From NCBI GenBank assembly GCA_050249955.1, contig JBFWPN010000002.1:310001-374000 (forward strand): a stretch of DNA of 64,000 nt, written 5' to 3'. Of this stretch, positions 16,032 through 24,550 are shown piece by piece. The translations under genes and the position numbers were made by a program. Each line of letters opens with the position of its first letter. Position 1 is the stretch's first letter. The DNA is from CAVVIG01 sp050249955 (GTDB lineage Bacteria; Acidobacteriota; Vicinamibacteria; Vicinamibacterales; CAVVIG01). A model generated the notes under the pieces. It saw only the letters and a program-made list of their open reading frames with translations, had not been told where the DNA came from and searched no databases.

Positions 16032-17078
16032 CTAGGCGGTCACCGGTTCCACGTCGCGGGCGAGCCCCAGCTCCTTCCGCACGCGTTCCTCGATGGCCTT
16101 GTAGGTGTCCGGATTGTCCTTCAGGAACTGCTTGGCATTCTCGCGCCCCTGGCCGAGCCGCTCGCCGTTGTAGGCGAACCAGGCGCCGCTCTTCTCGACG
16201 ATGCGCTTCTCCACGCCGAGGTCGAGCAGGTCGCCCGTTCGCGAAATGCCTTCGCCGTACATGACGTCGAACTCCGCCTCGCGGAAGGGTGGGGCCACCT
16301 TGTTCTTCACGATCTTCACCCGCGTGCGGCCGCCCACCACCTGGTCGCCGTCCTTGATGCTGGCAATGCGCCGGATGTCGACCCGAACCGACGCGTAGAA
16401 CTTCAGCGCGCGACCGCCGGTGGTGGTTTCGGGGTTGCCGAACATGACGCCGATCTTCTCGCGGAGCTGGTTGATGAAGATGAGGCAGGTCTTGCTCTTG
16501 GCGACCGCGCCGGTGAGCTTCCGCAGCGCCTGCGACATGAGGCGGGCCTGCAGGCCCATCTGCGCCTCGCCCATCTCGCCCTCGATCTCGGCCTTCGGCA
16601 CGAGCGCGGCCACCGAGTCGACCACGACGACATCGACCGCGTTCGACCGGATGAGCACCTCGACGATCTCGAGTGCCTGTTCACCGTTGTCGGGCTGCGA
16701 GACCAGCATGTTCTCGACGTCGACGCCGAGCTTCTGCGCGTAAATCGCGTCGAGCGCGTGTTCCGCGTCGACGAACGCGGCCATGCCGCCGCGCTTCTGC
16801 GCCTCCGCAATCACCTGCAGCGCCAGCGTCGTCTTGCCCGACGACTCAGGCCCGAAGATCTCGATCACGCGGCCGCGCGGCATGCCGCCGACGCCGAGCG
16901 CGAAGTCGATGCTGATGGAGCCGGTGGGAATGGCGTCGATCGGCTGGATGGCGCCCTTCTGGCCCAGCCGCATGATCGAACCCTTGCCGAACTGCTTCTC
17001 GATCTGGCCGACGGCCAGCTCCACAGCCTTCAGGCGTTCCTTGTCCTGGCGATCGTCGCGGTCGTTCACTGGCGGCAT
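16032..17078 (-). CDS. recA: RecA recombinase
   Basis: A 348-residue RecA of normal length. Walker A is GPESSGKT within EIFGPESSGKTTLALQVIAE, followed by FVDAEHALD, a Walker B region VDVVVVDSVAALVPKAEIEG, the L2 region FINQLREKIGVMFGNPETTT and the C-terminal GISRTGDLLDLGVEK. It forms the ATP-dependent filament for homologous recombination and SOS induction. The ATG at 17076-17078 is chosen because AGGAG sits four bases upstream; an ATG four codons earlier (17088-17090) lacks a site of its own. The gene has its own promoter at 17206-17235, and palindromes in its leader. Confidence 0.98.
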   Translation of the reverse strand: MPPVNDRDDRQDKERLKAVELAVGQIEKQFGKGSIMRLGQKGAIQPIDAIPTGSISIDFALGVGGMPRGRVIEIFGPESSGKTTLALQVIAEAQKRGGMAAFVDAEHALDAIYAQKLGVDVENMLVSQPDNGEQALEIVEVLIRSNAVDVVVVDSVAALVPKAEIEGEMGEAQMGLQARLMSQALRKLTGAVAKSKTCLIFINQLREKIGVMFGNPETTTGGRALKFYASVRVDIRRIASIKDGDQVVGGRTRVKIVKNKVAPPFREAEFDVMYGEGISRTGDLLDLGVEKRIVEKSGAWFAYNGERLGQGRENAKQFLKDNPDTYKAIEERVRKELGLARDVEPVTA

Positions 17079-17122
17079 GCTGCTCCTCATTCTCTGGCGC
17101 CCCGCAGACGGGACGCCCTCAT

Positions 17123-17139
17123 GTCCGGCATATCCGGAC
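17123..17139 (-). promoter_or_regulatory. Dyad in the recA leader
   Basis: GTCCGG-CATAT-CCGGAC, a perfect six-base inverted repeat with a five-base centre, lies 44 bases upstream of the recA start inside the predicted leader. It may be an operator or an RNA hairpin. Confidence 0.35.
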
Positions 17140-17182
17140 GGGGCTTCTGGGTTGGAATCCGGGCGCTGTTCCCGATCGGCTC

Positions 17183-17205
17183 GGCTCCGTTGGCGAAGCG
17201 GAGCC
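17183..17205 (-). promoter_or_regulatory. Palindrome over the recA transcription start
   Basis: GGCTCCG (17183-17189), nine bases, CGGAGCC (17199-17205): a perfect seven-base inverted repeat immediately downstream of the recA -10 box and covering the predicted transcription start near 17199. The position suits a repressor operator, possibly of an SOS regulator, or a 5' hairpin stabilising the mRNA. Confidence 0.4.
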
Positions 17206-17235
17206 ATTCTAGGTTCGTGCCTTGGCGAAAGTCAA
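17206..17235 (-). promoter_or_regulatory. recA promoter, TTGACT-N18-TAGAAT
   Basis: On the minus strand -35 TTGACT (17230-17235) and -10 TAGAAT (17206-17211) are 18 bases apart. Both are near consensus for the housekeeping sigma factor. The predicted leader to the recA ATG is about 120 bases. Confidence 0.75.
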
Positions 17236-17264
17236 GCGATAGAGTCCGGTTGTGTGTCAGTGAA

Positions 17265-17298
17265 CTTCATGTAAATCAATGTTTTACGAAATATGAAG
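17265..17298. promoter_or_regulatory. AT-rich nested palindrome between recA and the next gene
   Basis: CTTCAT (17265-17270) pairs with ATGAAG (17293-17298), and inside it GTAAA (17271-17275) pairs with TTTAC (17283-17287). It is the most AT-rich stretch of this region and lies about 50 bases before the gene at 17351, as a regulator site would. Confidence 0.35.
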
Positions 17299-17350
17299 AC
17301 TTTCGCCTTCTGGCGGGTGGTTGGCAGAATCTGCGATGATGAGGCCCTCG

Positions 17351-17938
17351 ATGCCTAGCCCGCTTGGCCACTTCCTGGCCGGCCTTGCCGTCGGAATCGC
17401 CACCGATCCCGAGCCGCCGCCCACCAGACGCCCCCTGCGGGAACACCTGACCGGCTTCGCCCTGGCCTGCGGCGCCCTTGCTGCCGCACCGGATCTCGAC
17501 CTGCTGCTGCACAAGACGCTGCTCGGCGAGTTCCACCGGACCGCCACGCACAGCGTCACCGCCGTGGCCCTGGTTCTGATTATCGGGGTGCTCGTGACAG
17601 GGAAGGTCACACGCCGTCGCAGCCGCTGGTGGGCCGTCGTCTTTGCCGCCGCGTGGGGGACACACCTGCTCATGGACTGGCTGGGTGCCGATCCGTCGAG
17701 GCCGCCAGGGCAGCAGCTGCTCTGGCCCTTCTCGGATCGCTACTTCATCTCCGGCATCGACTTCTTTCCGTCCACCGAGCGCAACTTCCACGGCGAGAAG
17801 TTCCTCATCCGGAACATGGTTGCCGGCGTCACCGAGCTGGCCGTCGGCATTCCGCTGGTGGCCCTCGGCTGGCTGCTCGGCCTGCCACGGCGCATGGCCG
17901 TGGGCCGACGGCTCAAGCGCGGAGCCACCACGTCGTGA
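17351..17938 (+). CDS. Metal-dependent hydrolase-like inner-membrane protein (YdjM/DUF457 type)
   Basis: A 195-residue membrane protein. It begins SPLGHFLAGLAVGIATDPEP and has APDLDLLLHKTL, then FHRTATHSVTAVALV and THLLMDWLGAD. The pattern of His and Asp residues at membrane boundaries (GH, DLD, HR-x-x-THS, H-x-x-MDW) is that of the YdjM/DUF457 family, annotated as membrane-bound metal-dependent hydrolases; no substrate is established. ATG 17351 has GAGG six bases upstream; ATGs at 17336 and 17339 are possible but have no site. The stop overlaps the next GTG start (GTGA), giving an operon with the two glycosyltransferase-like genes that follow. Confidence 0.75.
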   Translation: MPSPLGHFLAGLAVGIATDPEPPPTRRPLREHLTGFALACGALAAAPDLDLLLHKTLLGEFHRTATHSVTAVALVLIIGVLVTGKVTRRRSRWWAVVFAAAWGTHLLMDWLGADPSRPPGQQLLWPFSDRYFISGIDFFPSTERNFHGEKFLIRNMVAGVTELAVGIPLVALGWLLGLPRRMAVGRRLKRGATTS

Positions 17939-19542
17939 CCGCGGGTGCACCGCGCGGCGTCCATGCGCTGACACTCGCGCTCTTCCTCCTGCTCGCCGTC
18001 GTCCACACCTGGCCCTTGGCCACCGACCCGGGCGGGCTGTCGCGCAACGACACGCACGACACGATTCACCACGAGTGGATCATGGCGTGGGACGCGCACG
18101 CGCTGGCGACCGGTCCACTCGGCCTCTTCGACACCAACACGTTCCATCCCGAGCGCGACACCCTCGCGTACTCCGACCACATCATCGTGCAGGCGCTCCT
18201 CGGCGCGCCTTTGCTCTGGGCGGGGGCCTCGCCGGTGCTCGCATACAACATCGTGCTGATGCTGGGGCTGGCCCTCACCGCGTGGACCACCTGCCTCATC
18301 GTCAGCGGCTGGACCGGCAGCCGGCTGGCGGGAATCCTCAGTGGCAGCCTGATGGCGTTCAACGCGCTCACGCTGACACGGTTCGCCGAGATCCAGGACC
18401 AGTACCTGGCCTTCTTCCCGCTGGCGCTCTGGGCGCTGGACCGTCTCCTCGCGACGCCGCAGGTGAAGTACGCGGTACATCTGGCCGTGTGGTTCGCGCT
18501 CCAGGCGCTGACGTGTGGCTACCTGCTGGCCTTCGTGGCCCTGTCGCTCGTAGCCGGCGTGGCGGTCCGTCCGGCGGAGTGGCTGGGCAGCCGCTTTCGG
18601 CGGGTTGCGCCGCTGCTCGTGGGCGCCGCGGCCGGCGCGCTCGTGGTGCTGCTGCCGTTCCTGCTCCCGTACCTGCGGGTGAACAGGGGCCAGGGCTTCG
18701 GACGCGAGATGGAAGAGGTTGCGATGTACTCCGCGCGCCTGACCGACTTCCTCGGCACCGGCGGCCGCCTCCACTTCGCGCTGTGGAGCCACCAGTTCTT
18801 CGACCGGGACGGGCTGTTCCCCGGGATGATTGGCGCGGGGCTGACGTTGGTCGCGCTCGCGGTCGGACTGGCCTGGCGCGACCGGCGTGCCCGCATGGCC
18901 GTGGCCTTCGGTGTCGTCGCGTTCGCACTGTCGTTCGGCCCGGCGTTCCCACTCTATGAACTGGTCACGCGCCTGTTCCCGATCATGGCTGGCATTCGCG
19001 GGGCCTCACGCTTTGGTCAGCTGTTCCTCGCCGCGGTGGCCATCCTGGCCGGTTTCGGCCTCGCCCACCTGCAAGGGCGCTGGCCCCGCCACGCGCTGAC
19101 GCTGGGGATCGTGCTGGTGCTGGGGGTGCACATCGAGGCATTGCGTGCGCCGATCAATTACCGCGCATTCGACGGCATCCCCGCGATCTTCGATGCGCTG
19201 GCCGACGAGCCGGACGGCACGCTCGTGGCGTGCTACCCATTCCCGCCGCCGCGCGAGGCGTTCCACAACGTGGACTGCATGCTGGCATCCACGCGCTTCT
19301 GGAAGCCGCTGGTGAACGGGTACTCGAGCTTCATGCCCGAGAGCTACGCGCGGTCCGCCGCGGCGTTGGTGCCATTCCCGGAAGGCGATACCCTCGATTA
19401 CCTGAAGCGGCTCGGTGTCACGCACGTCATCGTGTTCACCGGCAAGGTCAGCGATCCCCGCATGGCGCGCATCGAGGCCCATCCCGATCGGCTCGAGCTC
19501 TGGAAGACCGATCCATCCGCCCGGATCTACCGGCTACACTAG
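17935..19542 (+). CDS. Polytopic GT-C-like membrane protein
   Basis: About 535 residues with roughly ten membrane segments and a C-terminal soluble part of about 130 residues. An N-terminal loop carries RNDTHDTIHHEWIMAWDAHA, an acidic and His-rich first extracytoplasmic loop as in GT-C glycosyltransferases, and later GIRGASRFGQLFLAAVAILA, a motif common in YfhO-like and related membrane proteins. It probably transfers a sugar from a polyprenyl phosphate on the outer face of the membrane. The GTG start overlaps the previous stop. It is followed by a GT2 enzyme seven bases later that could supply the polyprenyl-phosphate sugar donor. Confidence 0.6.
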   Translation: MTAGAPRGVHALTLALFLLLAVVHTWPLATDPGGLSRNDTHDTIHHEWIMAWDAHALATGPLGLFDTNTFHPERDTLAYSDHIIVQALLGAPLLWAGASPVLAYNIVLMLGLALTAWTTCLIVSGWTGSRLAGILSGSLMAFNALTLTRFAEIQDQYLAFFPLALWALDRLLATPQVKYAVHLAVWFALQALTCGYLLAFVALSLVAGVAVRPAEWLGSRFRRVAPLLVGAAAGALVVLLPFLLPYLRVNRGQGFGREMEEVAMYSARLTDFLGTGGRLHFALWSHQFFDRDGLFPGMIGAGLTLVALAVGLAWRDRRARMAVAFGVVAFALSFGPAFPLYELVTRLFPIMAGIRGASRFGQLFLAAVAILAGFGLAHLQGRWPRHALTLGIVLVLGVHIEALRAPINYRAFDGIPAIFDALADEPDGTLVACYPFPPPREAFHNVDCMLASTRFWKPLVNGYSSFMPESYARSAAALVPFPEGDTLDYLKRLGVTHVIVFTGKVSDPRMARIEAHPDRLELWKTDPSARIYRLH

Positions 19543-19549
19543 GCGTTCG

Positions 19550-20320
19550 ATGATTGACGGAAAGACGGTCGCGGTGGTGCTGCCCGCGTACAACGCGGCA
19601 ACCACGCTGAAGGCGACGGTTGACGAACTCCCGGCCATCGTCGACCACCGCATCCTCGTCGACGATGGGAGCCGGGACGGGACGGTGGCACTGGCCCGCT
19701 CGCTCGGTCTCACCACCTTCGTGCACGACTCGAACTACGGCTACGGCCGCAACCAGATGACCTGCTACCGCGAGGCGCTGCGGGCCGGTGCGGACATCGT
19801 GGTGATGGTGCATCCCGACTACCAGTACACGCCGAGGCTCGTCACCGCCATGGCGAGCATGATTGCCTATGACGTGTACGACGTGGTGCTGGGCTCGCGC
19901 ATCCTCGGCGACACGGCGCGGTCCGGCGGGATGCCGCTCTACAAGTACGTGTCGAACCGCGTGCTCACCGCCTCGCAGAACCTGGTGCTCGGCGCCAAGC
20001 TGTCGGAGTATCACACCGGCTACCGGGCGTTCGCGCGCCGTGTGCTCGAGACGCTGCCGCTGCTGGAGAACTCCGACGACTTCGTGTTCGACAACCAGAT
20101 GCTGACACAGTGCCTGTACTTCGGGTTCCGCGTGGGCGAGGTGTCGTGTCCGACGAAGTACTTTCCCGAGGCCTCGTCGATCAGTTTCGGGCGGAGCGTC
20201 ACGTACGGCGTTGGCGTGCTCCGGACGGCCGTGCAGTGCGCGCTGCAGCGTCGAGGCATAAGGAACTACGCAATTTTCGACCCCAACGGGCGACGACTCG
20301 AAACAGCCGGCCAGCGCTGA
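19550..20320 (+). CDS. GT2 polyprenyl-phosphate glycosyltransferase (DPM1-like)
   Basis: A 256-residue GT-A enzyme without membrane segments. It starts VAVVLPAYNAATTLKATVDE, has ILVDDGSRDGTVALA, and in place of a classical DxD it has VVMVHPDYQYTP, the HPDYQ version frequent in dolichol-phosphate-type synthases. VLGSRILGDTARSGGMPLYK and SEYHTGYRAFARRVLE follow the same family pattern. It would load a sugar onto a polyprenyl phosphate on the cytoplasmic side, serving the GT-C-like protein encoded just upstream. ATG 19550 is the first start before the conserved strand. Confidence 0.8.
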   Translation: MIDGKTVAVVLPAYNAATTLKATVDELPAIVDHRILVDDGSRDGTVALARSLGLTTFVHDSNYGYGRNQMTCYREALRAGADIVVMVHPDYQYTPRLVTAMASMIAYDVYDVVLGSRILGDTARSGGMPLYKYVSNRVLTASQNLVLGAKLSEYHTGYRAFARRVLETLPLLENSDDFVFDNQMLTQCLYFGFRVGEVSCPTKYFPEASSISFGRSVTYGVGVLRTAVQCALQRRGIRNYAIFDPNGRRLETAGQR

Positions 20321-20384
20321 GCCGCGCGGCCGCCTGCGCGAGGCTCCGGAAGGGCCTGCCGAGTGGTAAAGTTACCGCCCATCT

Positions 20385-22667
20385 ATGTCCTTGTCGTACT
20401 GCCGCACTCTGTTCCTGGCCGCCGCATGCCTTGCCGCGGCGATTCCTGCGCACGCGCAGCCCGCGACCGCTGCATCAGCTCCCGGCGCCCCAGCCGTCGC
20501 GCGCCGCGCGACGGTGACGAAGGTGACTGCGGATCCGGTGGTGGACGGTCATCTCGACGAGGCGGTCTGGGGCCAAGCCGCGCCGATCAGCGACTTCCGC
20601 ATGATCGAACCGCGCGAGGGGCTCCCCGCCAGTGAGCGCACCGAAGTGCGCATGATCTATACGACTTCCACCCTGTATGTCGGCGTGGAGCTGTTCGACG
20701 CCGACCCCTCGAAGATCGTCACCACCGACTCGCGCCGCGACTCCGCGCTGTCGGGGCAGGACTCGTTCCAGATGATCTTCGACACCTATCACGATCGCCA
20801 GAACGGCTTCGTGTTCGGCACCAACGCCTCCGGCATCCAGTACGACGCGCAGGTGCGCAACGAAGGGGAGACGCTGCGCGGCGGCCCGCCCACCGGGCTT
20901 GGCGGCGGCGGCACGGGCGGCGCCGGCGCCGGCCTCAATACCAACTGGGACGGGTCGTGGGTGGTGAAGACCGCCGTCACCGATCACGGGTGGACGGCCG
21001 AGTTCGCCATTCCCCTGAAGACGCTGCGCTACGGGCCGCCCCCGCAGACCTGGGGCGTGAACTTCTCCCGGAACATCGAGCACAAGCGTGAGGTGAACTA
21101 CTGGTCGCCGATGCCGCGCATCTTCGGCATCACGCGCCTGTCGCAGGCCGGTGAACTGACCGGGCTCAACGTACCCGCGCCGCGCGACTTCAAGATCATT
21201 CCGTACGCGGTCGGGTCCACGAACCGCAACTTCGCCAGCCGCACCGAAACCGCGTACGTGCGGGACAGCAACTGGGGCGCGGACGGCAAGATCGGCATCA
21301 CGTCCAGTACCACGCTCGACCTCACCTACAACACGGACTTCGCGCAGGTGGAGGTCGACGAGCAGCAGATCAACCTCACGCGCTTCAACCTGCTGTTCCC
21401 GGAGAAGCGGCCGTTCTTCCTCGAGAACCGCGGCATCTTCGCGGTCGGGCGTCCGGGAGAGATCGATCTCTTCTTCAGCCGCCGGATCGGCATCAACGAC
21501 TCGGGCACGCTCATCCCGATTCAGGCCGGCGCGAGGCTGACGGGGAAGGTAAATGGCGTGAACGTCGGCTTCCTGAACATGCAGACGAAGTCGGTCGGCC
21601 TGCCGGGCACGTCAGGCTTCACCACCGGCAACAACTACACGGCCGCACGCCTCAGCAAGGACCTCCGCAACCGGTCGGGGTTCGGCGCGATCTTCGTGAA
21701 TCGGACCGGCACCGGCGACTTCGCCGGCGACGACAACTACAACCGCACGTTCGGCATCGACGGCAAGTGGGGCATCAGGCAATCGCTGACGCTGAGCGGC
21801 TTCGTCGCCAAGACGCAGACGCCGGGACTGACCGGTCGGAACCACGCGCTGTCGGGCGCCTTCGACTTCCGCACCCGCCAGTACGAGGCCACCGTCAGCT
21901 ACGCCGAGGTGGGCGACGACTTCAACCCGGAGGTCGGCTTCCTCGAGCGTCCCGACGGCTACCGGCAGACCAGCATCATCCTGCGCCGCCGCATCCGAAC
22001 GCCGCGGCTGGCGAAGCTCGGCATCCGCGAGGTGGAGCCGCACGCCAGCTACGAGAGCTTCTGGGGTTTCGACGGGTTCCAGGAGACCGCCACGCTGCAC
22101 GTGGACAACCGGCTCGACTTCGAGAAGGGCTACTCGATCACGTCGACCGCGCTGAACATCCAGTACGAAGGGCTGCGGAAGCCGTTCGAGGTCTACCCCG
22201 GCGTCATCGTGCCCGTGGGCAGCTACCGCAGCCCCTACTTCCTCACGCAGGCCAGCACCGACCGGCGCAAGTGGATGTCACTCGGCTTCAGCGCGAACAT
22301 CGGCGGGTTCCTCTCGGGCGACCAGGTGAGCCTCGGCCCGTCGCTCAACATCCGTCACGGCGGACAGTTGACCTCCTCGCTGCGGTGGACGCGGAACGAC
22401 ATCAGCCTGCCGCAGGGCAAGTTCATCACCAACCTGGCCAGTGCGCGCGTCACCTACAACTTCTCGACGCTGGTGAACCTGTCCGGGCTGATTCAGTACA
22501 ACGATCGCACGCGGCGCTGGTCCACCAACCTGCGCTTCAACTGGCTGCGCACCGCCGCCAGCGGGCTGTACGTGGTCTACAACGACACGGAAGCCTTCAG
22601 CGGGCTCGGACCGGTGAGCCGCGCCTTCATCGTGAAGTACGCGCACCAGTTCGACGTCCTCCACTGA
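20385..22667 (+). CDS. DUF5916 outer-membrane protein with CBM9-like domain
   Basis: A 760-residue secreted protein: signal peptide of about 24 residues (ending AIPAHAQ), a CBM9-like beta-sandwich at about 45-230 (VDGHLDEAVWGQAAPISDF; DSFQMIFDTYHDRQNGFVF) and a long C-terminal region of alternating strands up to KYAHQFDVLH. The phrase FPEKRPFFLENRGIFAVG is the hallmark of the DUF5916 family, which is abundant in Acidobacteriota, Gemmatimonadota and Bacteroidota and is predicted to form a beta barrel. Ligand and role are unknown. A TAAAGT box 12 bases before the ATG could give a very short leader; there is no clear ribosome binding site. Confidence 0.85.
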   Translation: MSLSYCRTLFLAAACLAAAIPAHAQPATAASAPGAPAVARRATVTKVTADPVVDGHLDEAVWGQAAPISDFRMIEPREGLPASERTEVRMIYTTSTLYVGVELFDADPSKIVTTDSRRDSALSGQDSFQMIFDTYHDRQNGFVFGTNASGIQYDAQVRNEGETLRGGPPTGLGGGGTGGAGAGLNTNWDGSWVVKTAVTDHGWTAEFAIPLKTLRYGPPPQTWGVNFSRNIEHKREVNYWSPMPRIFGITRLSQAGELTGLNVPAPRDFKIIPYAVGSTNRNFASRTETAYVRDSNWGADGKIGITSSTTLDLTYNTDFAQVEVDEQQINLTRFNLLFPEKRPFFLENRGIFAVGRPGEIDLFFSRRIGINDSGTLIPIQAGARLTGKVNGVNVGFLNMQTKSVGLPGTSGFTTGNNYTAARLSKDLRNRSGFGAIFVNRTGTGDFAGDDNYNRTFGIDGKWGIRQSLTLSGFVAKTQTPGLTGRNHALSGAFDFRTRQYEATVSYAEVGDDFNPEVGFLERPDGYRQTSIILRRRIRTPRLAKLGIREVEPHASYESFWGFDGFQETATLHVDNRLDFEKGYSITSTALNIQYEGLRKPFEVYPGVIVPVGSYRSPYFLTQASTDRRKWMSLGFSANIGGFLSGDQVSLGPSLNIRHGGQLTSSLRWTRNDISLPQGKFITNLASARVTYNFSTLVNLSGLIQYNDRTRRWSTNLRFNWLRTAASGLYVVYNDTEAFSGLGPVSRAFIVKYAHQFDVLH

Positions 22668-22669
22668 CG

Positions 22670-23998
22670 CTACATGGTCGAGTCGTCGAGCAGACGGGTG
22701 GTCAGCAGTGACTGCCCGATCTGCTTGAAGGCGGCCGTGAGGTCGCCGCTCGACGGCTGGCTGAAGAACTTGGAGGAGTCCGACGCGATCTGCCGCATCG
22801 TGTCGTACGCCGAGATGCGCGGGGAGTCGTTGGCGCACGAACCGCTCGACGAGGTGGACGCGCCGTAGGCAACGGAGTAGACCCAGGTGCCTGCCGCGGC
22901 GGCCGCCTGCGCGGCCGTGATGGCCAGGCGGCAGGGGTTGGCCGGACCGCCCGTGTAGCGGTTGGCGTCGCCGTCGCTGACGAAGATGATGACGTTCTGC
23001 ACCGTCGGGCGCCCGCTCGACTGCAGTGCGCTCTGCGCCGACTGGATCGCCCCGGCGAAGTAGCTGCCCTGGCCGCCCGGATTCTCCGCCCCGTAGGACG
23101 TGCTGCTGCACGTGTTCCCGTTGCCCCAGTCCACGGCCTTCACCATGTTCGACGATGCCCCGGCCAGTGCACCCGTGGCCGACGGCTTGTAGTCGCTGGC
23201 GAGCGGGGCGATCACGTAGACGGGTGACGCCCCGTACGGCGATACGTCACCCGAGGCGAGGTTCCTCGAACAGTCGAACTGCCTGCTGAGCGGGGTCGCC
23301 GCCTTGAGCCCCGGGAAGACCGCGAGCCCGACCTCGTCTATCGGGTTGGCCACGTGCCCGCTGACCGCCGCGCCGCAGGTGGCCTGCGTCTGGGAGCAGG
23401 GCCAGAGGGCGTTCAGCAGCGTCCGGATGCCGGCCTTGGCGCAGTCCAGGCGCGTCGGGTGCGTCACTCCGGCAACGCTGGCGCTGCAGTTGCCGCCCAT
23501 CGATGCCGTGGTGTCCAGAACGATCATCACGTCGAGCGGCGGCATCGAGCCGCCACGCATGCCGGCCGTGGCGCGCGTGCCCACGTCGAAGCTGGTGAAC
23601 CCCAGGACCCGCCCGAAGAAGGTGGCGACCGGCGCCCGCTGCACGACCGTGACCGTGTTGGCCGGGGTCGACGGCGATGTGCAGTTGGCGCCCGTCATCA
23701 GGTTGGCCATGTAGTTCGTGCATTTGACCGTCGTCTGGATTGAGACGCCGGTGATCGTGCTCCGCGCGTTCTTGGATCCGGTGGTCATCGCGAACTGCGA
23801 GGCCACCGTAGTGGGGGAGCCACCGCCCGCCTCACTCAGTTCCATGGCCGCTGCCGTGGCGGCCGCATCGGTCGAGGCCTGCAGGGCCTGCCGCACCGAC
23901 AGGGCATAGCCGACGTCGATCGCCAGGCCCATCATCCCGAGCAGCACGACCGTCAGGACAGCTACGAGCGGAAGCGCCTGGCCGCGCTCGCCGCCCAT
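22670..23998 (-). CDS. TadG-like pilus-assembly protein with von Willebrand A domain
   Basis: A 442-residue protein. The N-terminus ERGQALPLVAVLTVVLLGMM, with GLAIDVGYALSVRQALQAST, is the Tad/TadG N-terminal membrane helix plus exported region. From about residue 155 a VWA domain starts (PLDVMIVLDTTASMGGNC, MIDAS-type D-x-T-x-S) and continues through NVIIFVSDGDANRYTGG; many cysteines in this part could form disulfides. Such proteins accompany tight-adherence type IVc pili as minor or anchoring components. The ATG overlaps the TadE stop (TGATG). No tad secretion ATPase, prepilin or peptidase is in the window, so the pair is isolated here. It converges with the DUF5916 gene, two bases away. Confidence 0.8.
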   Translation of the reverse strand: MGGERGQALPLVAVLTVVLLGMMGLAIDVGYALSVRQALQASTDAAATAAAMELSEAGGGSPTTVASQFAMTTGSKNARSTITGVSIQTTVKCTNYMANLMTGANCTSPSTPANTVTVVQRAPVATFFGRVLGFTSFDVGTRATAGMRGGSMPPLDVMIVLDTTASMGGNCSASVAGVTHPTRLDCAKAGIRTLLNALWPCSQTQATCGAAVSGHVANPIDEVGLAVFPGLKAATPLSRQFDCSRNLASGDVSPYGASPVYVIAPLASDYKPSATGALAGASSNMVKAVDWGNGNTCSSTSYGAENPGGQGSYFAGAIQSAQSALQSSGRPTVQNVIIFVSDGDANRYTGGPANPCRLAITAAQAAAAAGTWVYSVAYGASTSSSGSCANDSPRISAYDTMRQIASDSSKFFSQPSSGDLTAAFKQIGQSLLTTRLLDDSTM

Positions 23999-24465
23999 CA
24001 CTCGACCCTCACCGTGGTGCGTGAACGGAGCGTGCAGCCGGGGATGAAATCGATGCCGTAGACCGTGGCCGAGCAGGGATACGTGGCCTGCACGGCGGCA
24101 TCGGCGCCCGACGTCATCGTGGTGCCCTGATCCGCGCACGTGGGCGACCAGGAGGGCCCGAAGGTGGCGCCGTTCACGGTGATGGAGATGGCGATGTTCC
24201 CGGCCGTGAATCCCTGCGCCGCGTTCCGGAGCTTCGTGGCCGTGGCCCCGCACGGGTCGGCGTTGCCCCGCATGAGCGCCAGCGTGCGGGACGCGACGCG
24301 CACCGAGTCGTTCAGCGTGACGTTGGTGTTCATCACCACGCCGAACTGGATGATGCCGAAGACCATCAGCAAGAGAAGTGGCGAGACCAGCGCGACTTCG
24401 ATCAGCGCAGATCCTGATTCTCCCGTGACTATCTGACTTCGTGCGAGTTTCCGCCTGTTTTCCAC
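23998..24465 (-). CDS. TadE-like minor pseudopilin
   Basis: A 155-residue protein with the TadE start: a short cytoplasmic leader ending GESGSALIEVALVSPLLLLM and a single hydrophobic helix, the G/E-containing type IV prepilin-like site. The exported domain holds three to four cysteines. TadE proteins are processed by a prepilin peptidase and act in assembly of Flp-type pili or of exported protein complexes. It is the first gene of a two-gene unit with the TadG-like protein downstream and overlaps it by one base. The ATG at 24463-24465 gives the expected leader length. Confidence 0.8.
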   Translation of the reverse strand: MENRRKLARSQIVTGESGSALIEVALVSPLLLLMVFGIIQFGVVMNTNVTLNDSVRVASRTLALMRGNADPCGATATKLRNAAQGFTAGNIAISITVNGATFGPSWSPTCADQGTTMTSGADAAVQATYPCSATVYGIDFIPGCTLRSRTTVRVE

Positions 24466-24550
24466 GAAAGTAGCCTCACCAGACGTTCATCGTCTGCGGG
24501 GCGCGTGGCTTTACAGGCGGCGGGTGTGAATGCAGCCAGTGGTTGGGCGA

